A stretch of 64,000 nt of DNA from Veillonella sp. VA137 (GCF_003992015.1 NZ_RQVK01000011.1:1-64000), one strand, 5' to 3'; numbered from the stretch's first letter, positions 18,126-25,970 are shown. Program-made: numbers and translations. The notes: generated by a model from the letters alone, not told the origin.

Positions 18126-18228
18126 TATATTTGAAAGTGCAACCTCGCTCTTTATCCATGCCTGCCCATAGATAAGAGCTAATGTGCTTGATAGTACAAC
18201 CCAGGTACCTATCCATATCTTTGCTTAG
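18114..18228 (+). repeat. 57-base imperfect tandem repeat overlapping the tyrA stop
   Basis: Copies 18114-18170 and 18171-18228 share GATAAGANCTAAT, TTGA-AGT-CAACC and TATCCAT in the same order. The first copy encodes the last two tyrA residues and the stop, so the duplication began inside the gene. Confidence 0.65.
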
Positions 18229-18308
18229 TAGTGAAATAGCGTGAACGATGCATGCATTGCAATGTAATACGAGGGAAGGCTTTCAATATAGGCTATACGC
18301 ATAGCCTG

Positions 18309-18317
18309 TGATATAAT
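18309..18317 (+). promoter_or_regulatory. Extended -10 promoter for the unknown gene/MATE operon
   Basis: TGATATAAT is a perfect extended -10 (TGnTATAAT) in the 312-base gap after tyrA, just after the small hairpin AGGCTATACGCATAGCCT. No good -35 is visible. The transcript would have a leader of about 110 bases. Confidence 0.5.
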
Positions 18318-18437
18318 AGCAATAGATGTTTGAATGAAACAGGGCATGTCTATGGGAGAACTTTCAGCATGGTCTTATAAATGTGGAATAGTAAGAGATA
18401 GATATAAAAGACAAGCATAGAAAGGAGCGATAGTAAG

Positions 18438-18848
18438 ATGGACACAGCACAAAGTATAGTGGATCAAGTGCTAGAGGAAGTACAAAATACACCAGGTGTA
18501 GGGGTAGACAATCCCTTGGAAGTGGCGAATCAAGCGTTGCAAGACACATTGGGAGCGAGTGTCATCCCTGAGGAGTATTGGCCTGAGATTGTATCTTGGG
18601 TATCCGAAACGGGTTTAGATACAGTCTATTTAGACAGTCGTGACCGTATAGGTGCATGGTGGGTGTCTAAAGAAGTGCGCTCCATGGGATATACCTTGAA
18701 TTTTACGAAATGCAGTCAGGTACCTAGTGAATGGTTCCCCGAGGGAGAACATTGGAAAGAAGCTGAAGTGGAGGCACGGTATCGTCTAGTGGCTGCTTGG
18801 GAATCTTTAGTGGAGAACGGCGCATTAGAGAAGGTTGAATTAGAATGA
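18438..18848 (+). CDS. Unknown 136-residue protein coupled to the MATE gene
   Basis: I do not recognise this family. It is acidic and soluble, with no signal peptide or membrane helix. The N-terminal half is helical in character (QSIVDQVLEEVQNTPG, NPLEVANQALQD), and the middle has a tryptophan-rich segment (YWPEIVSWVSE, GAWWVSKEV). AAAGGAGC lies upstream. Its stop overlaps the MATE start by four bases (ATGA, 18845-18848), so the two are almost certainly translated together, and it may act on or regulate the transporter (inference). Confidence 0.75.
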   Translation: MDTAQSIVDQVLEEVQNTPGVGVDNPLEVANQALQDTLGASVIPEEYWPEIVSWVSETGLDTVYLDSRDRIGAWWVSKEVRSMGYTLNFTKCSQVPSEWFPEGEHWKEAEVEARYRLVAAWESLVENGALEKVELE

Positions 18849-20188
18849 AAGTAACAAAGAGCGTATCTTTATCTGTGGGGGCACTGAGTGTCCCTATCTT
18901 TATAGAATTATTTTTACAAATGTTATTGGGTAATGTGGACCAATTTATGCTCAGCCAGTATGCAGAAACGGCGGTGGCAGCCGTAGCCAATGCGAATCAG
19001 ATTATTAATGTCATCTTGTTTTTGCTTATTGTGATGAGTACGGCGACTACCATTTTGATTGCTCAATATTTGGGAGCTAAGCGCCCGGATAAAATCGACG
19101 AAGTATACACCATTAGCGTTGTCTTTCATACGGTGTTTAGCGTTATCGCAGGGGCGGTAGTCATTATCTTTCATCAGACTCTCTGTGAATGGCTTGGCGT
19201 ACCTCCGGAGATTATGGAAGAAACCACACTCTATTTGAATATCGTGGCGGCTAGTATTCCTATTACAGGTATCTACACAACCTATGTAGCTGTATTTAGG
19301 GGGCACTCCATGCCTCGTATTGCTATGTGGATTGCCCTTGTCATGAACGTGGTTCATATTATCTTGAACTATGTACTCATCTACGGCTGGGGACTAATTC
19401 CAAGCCTGGGGGTATTAGGGGTATCCTTGTCGACGGTCATTAGTAAGGCTTTGGGACTAGGTATTATTATCTGGTGCCATCAGTCTTTGTTGACAGCCCG
19501 TATGAAAGTAGAGTATCTTCGCCCATTCCGTTGGGAAACGCTACGACAATTGCTGTTTATTTCCGTACCATCCGGAGGGGAAACCTTGTCATACCAACTG
19601 TCACAGACAGTTATCATGAAAATGGTGAACCTCATGGGGCTCGTGGTGATTACAACGAAAGTGTATGTATATATCATCGCTACTTTCTGCTATATGTATA
19701 CAATTGCTTTGGCCAATGCAGCGCAAATCGTGGTAGGATTCCTTATGGGGGCTAAACGAGAAGAAGAAGTGTCCCGCCGTGTGTGGCTCACAACGGCAGC
19801 AGGCGTTTCCATTGGTGTCGGATTGAGTACCTTCTTTTATTTTGCCTGTGAACCAGTGATGCGACTTGTGACAGATAATCAGGAGATTATAGATCTGGCG
19901 AAAGCTGTGCTGTTTATTGAAATTTTCCTAGAAATTGGACGTGGTGCTAATATCGTATTGGTGCAATGTTTACAAGCGGCAGGAGATATTCGAATCCCTA
20001 TGTTTGTCGGCGTTTTTGGCATGTGGGCCTTTGCGGTGACTTTGTCCTACTACTTTGGTATCGTCCTTGGTTGGGGACTTGTAGGTGTGTGGATTGCCAT
20101 GGCTATCGATGAGATTATACGAGCGATTATATTTGTGTGGCGGTGGCAGTCAAACAAATGGAGAGGTCGTTCGCTCATATCGGTTTAA
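18845..20188 (+). CDS. MATE family efflux transporter
   Basis: A 447-residue multidrug and toxic compound extrusion family protein with about twelve membrane helices. The first helix contains 'SVPIFIELFLQMLLGNVDQFMLSQ', the characteristic MATE start, and 'AQYLGAKRPDKIDEVYTISV' follows. Family members use sodium or proton gradients to export cationic or organic compounds. Its start overlaps the upstream unknown gene by four bases. The stop codon lies inside the left outer arm of a palindromic element (20181-20316). Confidence 0.92.
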   Translation: MKVTKSVSLSVGALSVPIFIELFLQMLLGNVDQFMLSQYAETAVAAVANANQIINVILFLLIVMSTATTILIAQYLGAKRPDKIDEVYTISVVFHTVFSVIAGAVVIIFHQTLCEWLGVPPEIMEETTLYLNIVAASIPITGIYTTYVAVFRGHSMPRIAMWIALVMNVVHIILNYVLIYGWGLIPSLGVLGVSLSTVISKALGLGIIIWCHQSLLTARMKVEYLRPFRWETLRQLLFISVPSGGETLSYQLSQTVIMKMVNLMGLVVITTKVYVYIIATFCYMYTIALANAAQIVVGFLMGAKREEEVSRRVWLTTAAGVSIGVGLSTFFYFACEPVMRLVTDNQEIIDLAKAVLFIEIFLEIGRGANIVLVQCLQAAGDIRIPMFVGVFGMWAFAVTLSYYFGIVLGWGLVGVWIAMAIDEIIRAIIFVWRWQSNKWRGRSLISV

Positions 20189-20316
20189 ATTCCATAGTGC
20201 GATGAAAGTAAGGAGGGGAGCCCCCGTGTATTCCGCAAAAACTGCCCTACGCGAAAGTTTTTGACAGAATACACGGGGGCTCCTTTGCGTTTATCGAGGG
20301 GTAGGAATTTAAACCG
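20181..20316 (+). repeat. Palindromic element PE2, copy A
   Basis: Outer arms CGGTTTAAATTCC (20181-20193) and GGAATTTAAACCG (20304-20316) enclose a strong hairpin. Its stem is GGAGCCCCCGTGTATTC (20217-20233) with GAATACACGGGGGCTCC (20267-20283). The apical part, 20236-20263, reads CAAAAACTGCCCTACGCG and continues AAAGTTTTTG. The left outer arm overlaps the MATE stop codon. Copy B, inverted, has nearly the same apical sequence but different arms. Confidence 0.75.
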
Positions 20317-20448
20317 CTCTGAGCAGGTGGCGACCTAGGGGGAAGAGTGTGGTTTGAGTCGCTGTGTATATGGCGGAATGGGAGAAGCTCACCGACGTGA
20401 GGTATATAAATAAGTAACATCTTTTCCCCACCAATTTTCCCCCGGTCT

Positions 20449-20589
20449 GTTTCAATTTTTATAGTTTCATCTTTGCTACTGTATAGGAAGCCCACATGCA
20501 TGTTGTCAAAACTTTCGCGTAAGGCAGTTTTTACAACATACATGTGGGCGACTCCACTCCAACAACAAAATGAATATAAAAATTGAAAC
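20449..20589 (-). repeat. Palindromic element PE2, copy B (inverted)
   Basis: Outer arms GTTTCAATTTTTATA (20449-20463) and TATAAAAATTGAAAC (20575-20589) are perfect complements. The inner stem is GCCCACATGCATGTTGT (20490-20506) with ACAACATACATGTGGGC (20533-20549). The apex, 20507-20532, reads CAAAACTTTCGCGTAAGGCA followed by GTTTTTA, the reverse complement of copy A's apex with few changes. The gap between copies (20317-20448) shows no gene. Confidence 0.75.
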
Positions 20590-20682
20590 TGATCAAAAAA
20601 TACTTTATAATGGAATCAACTTGGCATAGTCTAGGGCTATGCTTTTTTGTATTCTTATGATGGGTTTCACATAGGAGGACGT

Positions 20683-21729
20683 ATGAGTTTATATGAAAGT
20701 ACGTTGGCACGGATTGTGCCACGGAATAAAGAGATTGAACGAGCAATTGGGGAACAGTGGACTAAGGGGACTCCGTACGGTTCGTATGGTAAGTTAGCGA
20801 CGATGGTAGAGCATTATGCGGCAGCCACAAATCAAATAAATCCATCGGCTCCTAAGCCTTGTATGATCATCGCCTCTGGTGACCACGGTGTAGCAAAAAT
20901 CGGTGTCAGCGCCTACCCACAAGAGGTAACGGTGCACATGACTATGAACTACTTGATTCCAAAAGGGGCGGCAGCTAATGCGCTAGCGAACTATTGTGGC
21001 GCTCAAATTGAAGTCATCGACGTAGGGGTAGCGGCAGATATGTCCGCTGTGCGAGGCTTACACCATCGCAAGGTAATGCCGAATGGTACGAACAACATGC
21101 TAGAAGAACCAGCTATGCCTATGGACAAAGCTATTGAGGCTGTTGAGGTGGGCATTGCTTTCGTAGAAGAAAAAGTGAAAGAAGGCTTCAATACCTTCCT
21201 AGTGGGGGAAATGGGTATCGGCAATACTACGTCCAGTGCGGTGATTACAGCGAAGTTCTCCGGACTTTCAGCGGATGAAGCAACGGGACGAGGCACGAAT
21301 ATTTCAGACGAACGATTGAAAGTGAAACAAAAGGTCGTTTACGATGCGCTCGTGAAATATGCGGATATTCCACCTACAGACGGATTGGGCATTTTGTCTG
21401 CCGTAGGGGGCTTGGAGTTTGCTTGCCTAGTAGGTGTTATCCTAGGGGCGGCGGCGAATCATGCGTTGGTGGTCATCGACGGATTTAACACCACAGCCTG
21501 CGCCCTCATTGCTCATGCTATGAACCCGCACACCATGGATTACGTGATGGCATCTCATTTGTCCGCTGAGAAAGCTCATAAGGATGCACTGAGAACATTG
21601 GGCCTCGAAGCCTATGTAGACCTTGGATTCTGCTTGGGTGAGGCTACTGGGGGATCTATGCAAATGCAAATGTTGAACTTAGCTGTAGACATGTTCCACG
21701 AAGTTGCAGGAGGTGAGCACCATGCGTAA
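20683..21729 (+). CDS. arsA: CobT-like phosphoribosyltransferase, ArsA-type subunit
   Basis: A 348-residue homologue of CobT, which attaches the lower ligand base to ribose phosphate from nicotinate mononucleotide in cobamide synthesis. The segments GDHGVAKIGVSAYPQEVT, GEMGIGNTTSSA and LGEATGGSMQM match CobT, with both glutamate-bearing motifs kept. A second CobT-like gene follows with an eight-base overlap. Such pairs in Veillonella and Sporomusa are known as ArsAB, which activate phenol and p-cresol to make phenolyl cobamides (recalled family knowledge). I therefore call it ArsA; a plain CobT role is the alternative. The start follows AGGAGG at 20673-20678. Confidence 0.83.
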   Translation: MSLYESTLARIVPRNKEIERAIGEQWTKGTPYGSYGKLATMVEHYAAATNQINPSAPKPCMIIASGDHGVAKIGVSAYPQEVTVHMTMNYLIPKGAAANALANYCGAQIEVIDVGVAADMSAVRGLHHRKVMPNGTNNMLEEPAMPMDKAIEAVEVGIAFVEEKVKEGFNTFLVGEMGIGNTTSSAVITAKFSGLSADEATGRGTNISDERLKVKQKVVYDALVKYADIPPTDGLGILSAVGGLEFACLVGVILGAAANHALVVIDGFNTTACALIAHAMNPHTMDYVMASHLSAEKAHKDALRTLGLEAYVDLGFCLGEATGGSMQMQMLNLAVDMFHEVAGGEHHA

Positions 21730-22786
21730 TTTTGTCATCGAACCATTGCATAAACCGTCCATGGAGGAATGCCGTTTGCGCATTGACAACTTAACAAAAC
21801 CATTGTATTCCTTGGCACGCCTAGAGGGTATTACAGAACGTATGGCAGGGATTCTGAAAGAGGAAAAACCTAACAATCTTCGTCATGCTGTTGTTATCGT
21901 AGGAGCTGATATCGCTGTAGATGGACCACAAAACCAAACTCATGGTGTAGAAAGTTTGAAAGCCATGGAACGATTGGCATCTGGTCACTCCGCAACTCAT
22001 GGAGCTGCGAAGAAAATCGGGGCAGATGTATTCTTAGTGGATGCAGGCTTAGAATTAGATACAAGTCACATCGAAGGCGTACGCCAGCATAAATTAGCCA
22101 AAGGGTCTAAATTTTTCCGCATGCATGCGGCATTGACACCTGACATCGTAGAACAAGGCTTAGAAGTAGGCTTTGCCTTGGCGGATGAATTGAGCCACAA
22201 GGGGTACCAAACGATAGCTATCGGTACTGTCGGTGAAAGAAGCTTACTTTCAGCCTTGGCTGTTACAGCAGGCATCACAGGATATCCTATGGCAGAGTTG
22301 TTGACAGAGAATAATTGTACCTTGAGTATTCAAGAAAAAGCAAAACAGTTGACGGCAAGTTTGGCAGAACACGATTTGCCGAGCCAAGACGGCGTGCATG
22401 TGTTGGCGACCGTAGGATCTCCAGACGTGGTGGTCTTAACAGGACTTATCCTAGGGGCGGCAAGCCATCGTATGGCAGTGGTCTTCGACACGGCGGAAAC
22501 AGGAGCAGCCGTACTAGCTGCAAAATGCATCAATGAAGCGGTTATGGATTACGTGTTCCCCTCTGTCCATATGGGAGAACCAGTACAAAAAGCACAAATG
22601 AAATACTTAGGCATTCAGCCACATCTGTTCTATGGCTTTGAAATGGATGAAGCCTTAGGATCCACCATGGGACTATCTGTCCTTGATGCGGGTATGCATA
22701 TGTTAAATGATATGAAAACATTCGGGGAAGCTAGTGTAAACGTAGCCGTCGATGGACCAGGATCTGAACGCCAAGACGGACGGTAA
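21722..22786 (+). CDS. arsB: CobT-like phosphoribosyltransferase, ArsB-type subunit
   Basis: A 354-residue CobT homologue starting at ATG 21722 after AGGAGGTGA, overlapping the previous gene by eight bases. It keeps the general CobT layout (VGADIAVDGPQNQTHG near the base-binding region, DGVHVLATVGSPDVVVLTGLILGAA, and DEALGSTMGLSVLD near the C-terminus). It has lost the GEMGIGNTT motif, which reads GTVGERSLLSA here. This asymmetry, one complete and one altered CobT-like subunit in a coupled operon, is what is expected of the heterodimeric ArsAB. No other cobamide genes or cobalamin riboswitch are visible nearby. Confidence 0.82.
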   Translation: MRNFVIEPLHKPSMEECRLRIDNLTKPLYSLARLEGITERMAGILKEEKPNNLRHAVVIVGADIAVDGPQNQTHGVESLKAMERLASGHSATHGAAKKIGADVFLVDAGLELDTSHIEGVRQHKLAKGSKFFRMHAALTPDIVEQGLEVGFALADELSHKGYQTIAIGTVGERSLLSALAVTAGITGYPMAELLTENNCTLSIQEKAKQLTASLAEHDLPSQDGVHVLATVGSPDVVVLTGLILGAASHRMAVVFDTAETGAAVLAAKCINEAVMDYVFPSVHMGEPVQKAQMKYLGIQPHLFYGFEMDEALGSTMGLSVLDAGMHMLNDMKTFGEASVNVAVDGPGSERQDGR

Positions 22787-22840
22787 GTATTGTTACTTTC
22801 AAAAGGTATATAGATATATAATTCGTATGTGGAGCTATAT

Positions 22841-23209
22841 ATGGAAAATAAAAAGCTATTAGTAGATACCTTGGAGTTAATACATAAATTGGATGCATCA
22901 GTGGAACGATACAAAGGCCGAGATAAACATGGCGAGTTACTGACTGATGATAGATTCATGGATGAGATGGTAGAAGATGGAATTGCGTGCAAATTACAAT
23001 TCATTGGAAAATATCTAAGTAGAACGTCAGAAGAGTTTAAAATGAAACATCAGGACTTACCTTGGAATTTAATTGCGGCCATTCCCTATCTCGTTTCCTA
23101 TGAATACAAATTTGGTAAAAGACCGGTGTGGAATCTCTATTATGAGACACTGCCGGAAATTAAAGAACAAGTGATATCTATATTGAAAGAGGAATATGGA
23201 GATCTATAG
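22841..23209 (+). CDS. HepT-like (DUF86) protein, degenerate
   Basis: A 122-residue helical protein resembling HepT/DUF86, the HEPN RNase toxin of MNT-HepT systems. The order 'RFMDEMVEDGIACKLQFIGKYLSRTSEEFKMKHQDLPWNLI' followed by 'YETLPEIKEQV' matches the DUF86 pattern. The place of the catalytic Rx4HxY motif reads IPYLVSYEY, so the Arg and His appear lost. No MNT nucleotidyltransferase gene is adjacent. ATG 22841 follows GGAG (22831-22834); GTG 22829 is less likely. It may be an inactive or repurposed relative; the family call is by eye and moderately certain. Confidence 0.65.
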   Translation: MENKKLLVDTLELIHKLDASVERYKGRDKHGELLTDDRFMDEMVEDGIACKLQFIGKYLSRTSEEFKMKHQDLPWNLIAAIPYLVSYEYKFGKRPVWNLYYETLPEIKEQVISILKEEYGDL

Positions 23210-23217
23210 TAAAGGAT

Positions 23218-23257
23218 GTGGATATCTCAAAAAAATGCGAAAATTTGAGATATCCAC
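23218..23257. other. Perfect inverted repeat after the HepT-like gene
   Basis: GTGGATATCTCAAA (23218-23231) and TTTGAGATATCCAC (23244-23257) are perfect complements around a 12-base loop. A looser related pair (GGTCTCAA and TTTGAGATGTTCACACC) follows at about 23260-23302. Function unknown. Confidence 0.6.
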
Positions 23258-23325
23258 AGGTCTCAACGCAAAAAAACACAAAAATTTGAGATGTTCACAC
23301 CTGTAATGAGTTCGTAAGAAATAAT

Positions 23326-23371
23326 AAAAGTTGTAGCGAAATATAATGTTTTTATGTCGCTACAACTTTTT
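23326..23371 (+). terminator. Terminator after the HepT-like gene
   Basis: AAAAGTTGTAGCGA pairs with TCGCTACAACTTTTT around an AT-rich loop. It is symmetrical enough to work in both directions. Between here and the tRNA promoter (23372-23533) I see no gene. Confidence 0.8.
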
Positions 23372-23533
23372 GTATTTCTATACTATGTTTTGGGGGACAG
23401 TAATAGCTATATATAAAGGTATATTTTTGTGCTTGTAATAGTAGGATATTTCTATCGTAGATAGGTGTTCCGTCTTATTGTTATAGGGAAATGTCTAGGT
23501 TTGTTTTTAGTTAAAAATATTTTTAAAAATCTG

Positions 23534-23563
23534 TTGACAACTATCTAAATTTTTTGGTATTAT
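23534..23563 (+). promoter_or_regulatory. Promoter of the second tRNA operon
   Basis: Consensus TTGACA (23534-23539), an 18-base spacer and TATTAT (23558-23563) precede tRNA-Gly by about 42 bases. Confidence 0.75.
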
Positions 23564-23605
23564 AAGTGAGCAGTCGCAAGAAAGAAAAACATGGATTGCA
23601 TTCAT

Positions 23606-23680
23606 GCGGAAATAGCTCAGCGGTAGAGCACCGCCTTGCCAAGGCGGGGGTCGCGAGTTCGAATCTCGTTTTCCGCTCCA
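23606..23680 (+). tRNA. tRNA-Gly (GCC)
   Basis: A 75-base tRNA with acceptor GCGGAAA/TTTCCGC, anticodon GCC in CTTGCCAA, TTCGAAT T-loop and encoded CCA. Confidence 0.96.
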
Positions 23681-23690
23681 GTTTGTTCAT

Positions 23691-23766
23691 TCCTCGATAG
23701 CTCAGCAGGTAGAGCAATCGGCTGTTAACCGATCGGTCGTAGGTTCGAGTCCTACTCGAGGAGCCA
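23691..23766 (+). tRNA. tRNA-Asn (GTT), second copy
   Basis: Identical in all 76 bases to the tRNA-Asn at 7093-7168. Confidence 0.97.
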
Positions 23767-23793
23767 ACTTACTTTCGGTTAGTACACTATCAT

Positions 23794-23869
23794 GACCCAC
23801 TAGCTCAGTTGGCAGAGCACCTGACTTTTAATCAGGGTGTCCCGCGTTCGAGTCGCGGGTGGGTCACCA
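23794..23869 (+). tRNA. tRNA-Lys (TTT)
   Basis: A 76-base tRNA with acceptor GACCCAC/GTGGGTC, anticodon TTT in CTTTTAA, TTCGAGT T-loop and encoded CCA. Confidence 0.97.
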
Positions 23870-23881
23870 CTTACACAACAT

Positions 23882-23956
23882 GGCCCGTTGGTCAAGCGGT
23901 TAAGACACCGCCCTTTCACGGCGGTATCGGGGGTTCGATTCCCCCACGGGTCACCA
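23882..23956 (+). tRNA. tRNA-Glu (TTC), second copy
   Basis: Identical in all 75 bases to the tRNA-Glu at 7174-7248. Confidence 0.97.
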
Positions 23957-23959
23957 TAT

Positions 23960-24035
<76 letters not shown>

Positions 24036-24039
24036 CACT

Positions 24040-24068
24040 AGGAACTATCTTCGGATGGTTCCTTTTTT
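24040..24068 (+). terminator. Terminator of the second tRNA operon
   Basis: AGGAACTATC pairs with GATGGTTCCT around a TTCG-containing loop and is followed by a T-run. It resembles, but is not identical to, the terminator of the first tRNA operon. Confidence 0.88.
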
Positions 24069-24229
24069 GCTTGCTGCAGTTTTGGTGTGACTTATACAAG
24101 GCACTTTTATTGATTCCTAATCAATAGATGTAGAAGATTTTGAAGAATGCCTTAGACCACTTTCAAATCTCAACGTAAATAGGTATAATAAAAGAAGTAT
24201 ACATGCATTTATGAATTGGAGGACTTCCC

Positions 24230-25648
24230 ATGGACGGATTGATACAACTTTCATTACAATATGGACCTTACGTGGTCGTGGTAGGCGTCGTGTTGTTATT
24301 TTTATTATGTTGCTATTTCTTGTTTCGGGATGGTAAAAGTAACAAGAAATACGCAGAGCGGCCGGTATCAAATTATGAAGAATATTACGAAGAACGGAGA
24401 CGGAACTTTCAGAATCCGTATGCTGTAAAAGAAGAATCTGAGACGGATGACACAATCTGGGAAGAGATGAACCCTAGTGATTACACCATGCCGTTGCCAG
24501 CAGTGGATGCGACAGATTGGAATGAATCCCAAGGCGTTGTATCCAAAGAATTAGTGCGTGCCGTTAGTGAACAACCCCTAGAGGAGGCGGACGATGCGAC
24601 ACGGATTATGCCAAAGATTACAGAAGAATTGATGAGCGAAGAGGCGTCCGCAGACGAACCGGTGGCGGAAGAAAATGTGGTGACTGCATTCGTTAGCATC
24701 GTAGATAAAGCTGTGGCGCAGTACGTAGCGGCCTTTGGTATTCTGAACCCAACATCAGAAACGACGGCAAAATACATCACAGAATACGTGTTCTCTCAAT
24801 TGGGCGCCGAATCGGAAGAAGAAATCACCACATTGTTGGAAAATATTGCTGTCCAAGAGGCGTTATTACAAGTACAAAAAGCATATGTGGCGAATCCAAC
24901 AGAATGGTTGCGAGACATGTTGGCGGATGCCTTTAGCGATGTAGTAAAGCGACCACAATCCAGTACTTGGTACTTGGTGGCAGTGGATGCCTTGAAATGC
25001 TTGGTGAATATGCAAAAAGGCCATTTACAAGCTTTGGCATTAGCCTTGATCGTGCAATATTCTAAAAATTCTAACAATTATTCCTTGGAAAATTTCCAAC
25101 ACTATGTGGAGAAATATTTAGAGCCATTACTTAGCGAATTACCAACTCGTGAAGACATGTACCAACAATTAGAGTATTTGCGTTGTACATCGTCTGCAGG
25201 GGAAGTGCGATTTGAGCAAATTTTGCGTAACTCCTATCCGTTGGTCTTTGAGTACCGTGGCTTTACCATGGAAGAGTTAGAATATGTCATGCAACATGCG
25301 CCAGTACGCACATCCATTACCGTGCCGAGCCTCAACTCGAACTTGCTAAAATTGTCAGCCGTTGACGAATACATGTTGCCAAACTTATTCCAACGAGCAG
25401 GCATTACTGATCAAGATACACAGCAAGCGTTGACGGGATTAGCCTTTAGCCGAGCTTTTGACTGGGACAACACATCCTTCGAGGACGTGCTAGAACACAT
25501 TTCCCCAGTCTTGCTAGACCTGTGTCAAACCTATAATCGCATCCCATTGTGCCGACTCAACTTGACGCTATTGGGACTTTACTTAGGCCGTAGTATGGTG
25601 AAAGCAACTATCCACGAGGACTTTGATATCTCTCCTTGGTTTAGTTAA
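24230..25648 (+). CDS. Unknown membrane-anchored acidic protein
   Basis: A 472-residue protein I do not recognise. One hydrophobic helix near residues 13-32 (PYVVVVGVVLLFLLCCYFLF) is followed by a basic stretch, suggesting an N-terminal anchor with a cytoplasmic C-terminal body. Residues about 45-150 are acidic, low in hydrophobics and probably disordered. From about 160 the sequence is helical and globular in character, with VVTAFVSIVDKAVAQYVAAFG and later leucine-rich segments, but without a known motif. A good GGAGG ribosome site precedes ATG 24230. It is monocistronic, closed by a strong terminator, and sits between the tRNA operon and the giant adhesin. Confidence 0.85.
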   Translation: MDGLIQLSLQYGPYVVVVGVVLLFLLCCYFLFRDGKSNKKYAERPVSNYEEYYEERRRNFQNPYAVKEESETDDTIWEEMNPSDYTMPLPAVDATDWNESQGVVSKELVRAVSEQPLEEADDATRIMPKITEELMSEEASADEPVAEENVVTAFVSIVDKAVAQYVAAFGILNPTSETTAKYITEYVFSQLGAESEEEITTLLENIAVQEALLQVQKAYVANPTEWLRDMLADAFSDVVKRPQSSTWYLVAVDALKCLVNMQKGHLQALALALIVQYSKNSNNYSLENFQHYVEKYLEPLLSELPTREDMYQQLEYLRCTSSAGEVRFEQILRNSYPLVFEYRGFTMEELEYVMQHAPVRTSITVPSLNSNLLKLSAVDEYMLPNLFQRAGITDQDTQQALTGLAFSRAFDWDNTSFEDVLEHISPVLLDLCQTYNRIPLCRLNLTLLGLYLGRSMVKATIHEDFDISPWFS

Positions 25649-25666
25649 TGACAAGATAATACAGTG

Positions 25667-25715
25667 AAAAAGGTTCACCCAATGCAGATGTAAGGTCTGG
25701 TTGGGTGAACTTTTT
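25667..25715 (+). terminator. Terminator after the membrane-anchored unknown gene
   Basis: AAAAAGGTTCACCCAA pairs with TTGGGTGAACTTTTT around an 18-base loop, and the structure is nearly symmetrical. Confidence 0.9.
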
Positions 25716-25826
25716 ATATTATCAATGTGATTGTAAAAGTGGTTGCATTTGTCAACGTATTCAATTGTTTTTCTTATAATTATCATAAGTTATATTAATA
25801 AATAAGGAGGGTAAAACGGAGTAATG

Positions 25827-25870
25827 TGAAGAGAAGATGAGGAAATTTAAATTTCTTCATCTTCTCTTCA
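25827..25870. other. 44-base near-perfect palindrome upstream of the adhesin gene
   Basis: The left half TGAAGAGAAGATGAGGAAATTT (one base over 20: read 25827-25848) is mirrored by 25849-25870 with a single G/T exception and no loop. It lies about 95 bases before a TATAAT box and 350 bases before the adhesin start. It could be a protein-binding palindrome or a leftover terminator without a T-run. Confidence 0.65.
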
Positions 25871-25964
25871 TAAAAGTAAATAAATAACGGAATTATAATT
25901 CAACAATTTGAAGTTTTATGCGATTTTTTAACGGAAAATGCTATAAAACTCTAGTATTTTAGTG

Positions 25965-25970
25965 TATAAT
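25965..25970 (+). promoter_or_regulatory. Candidate -10 box for the adhesin gene
   Basis: A TATAAT is preceded by GTG but has no convincing -35 at 17 bases (TATAAA there). If used, the leader is about 240 bases. The leader contains a TTGTCG/CGACAA inverted repeat at 26058-26080. The rest of the 530-base gap shows no gene. Confidence 0.4.

Noticed and set aside
20181-20589. Integron attC sites or an insertion sequence
   Set aside because: No integrase or transposase nearby, no attC core sites and no target duplication seen.
20681-20740. Cobalamin riboswitch upstream of the ars pair
   Set aside because: The leader from 20590 to 20682 is under 100 bases and shows no B12-box-like sequence.
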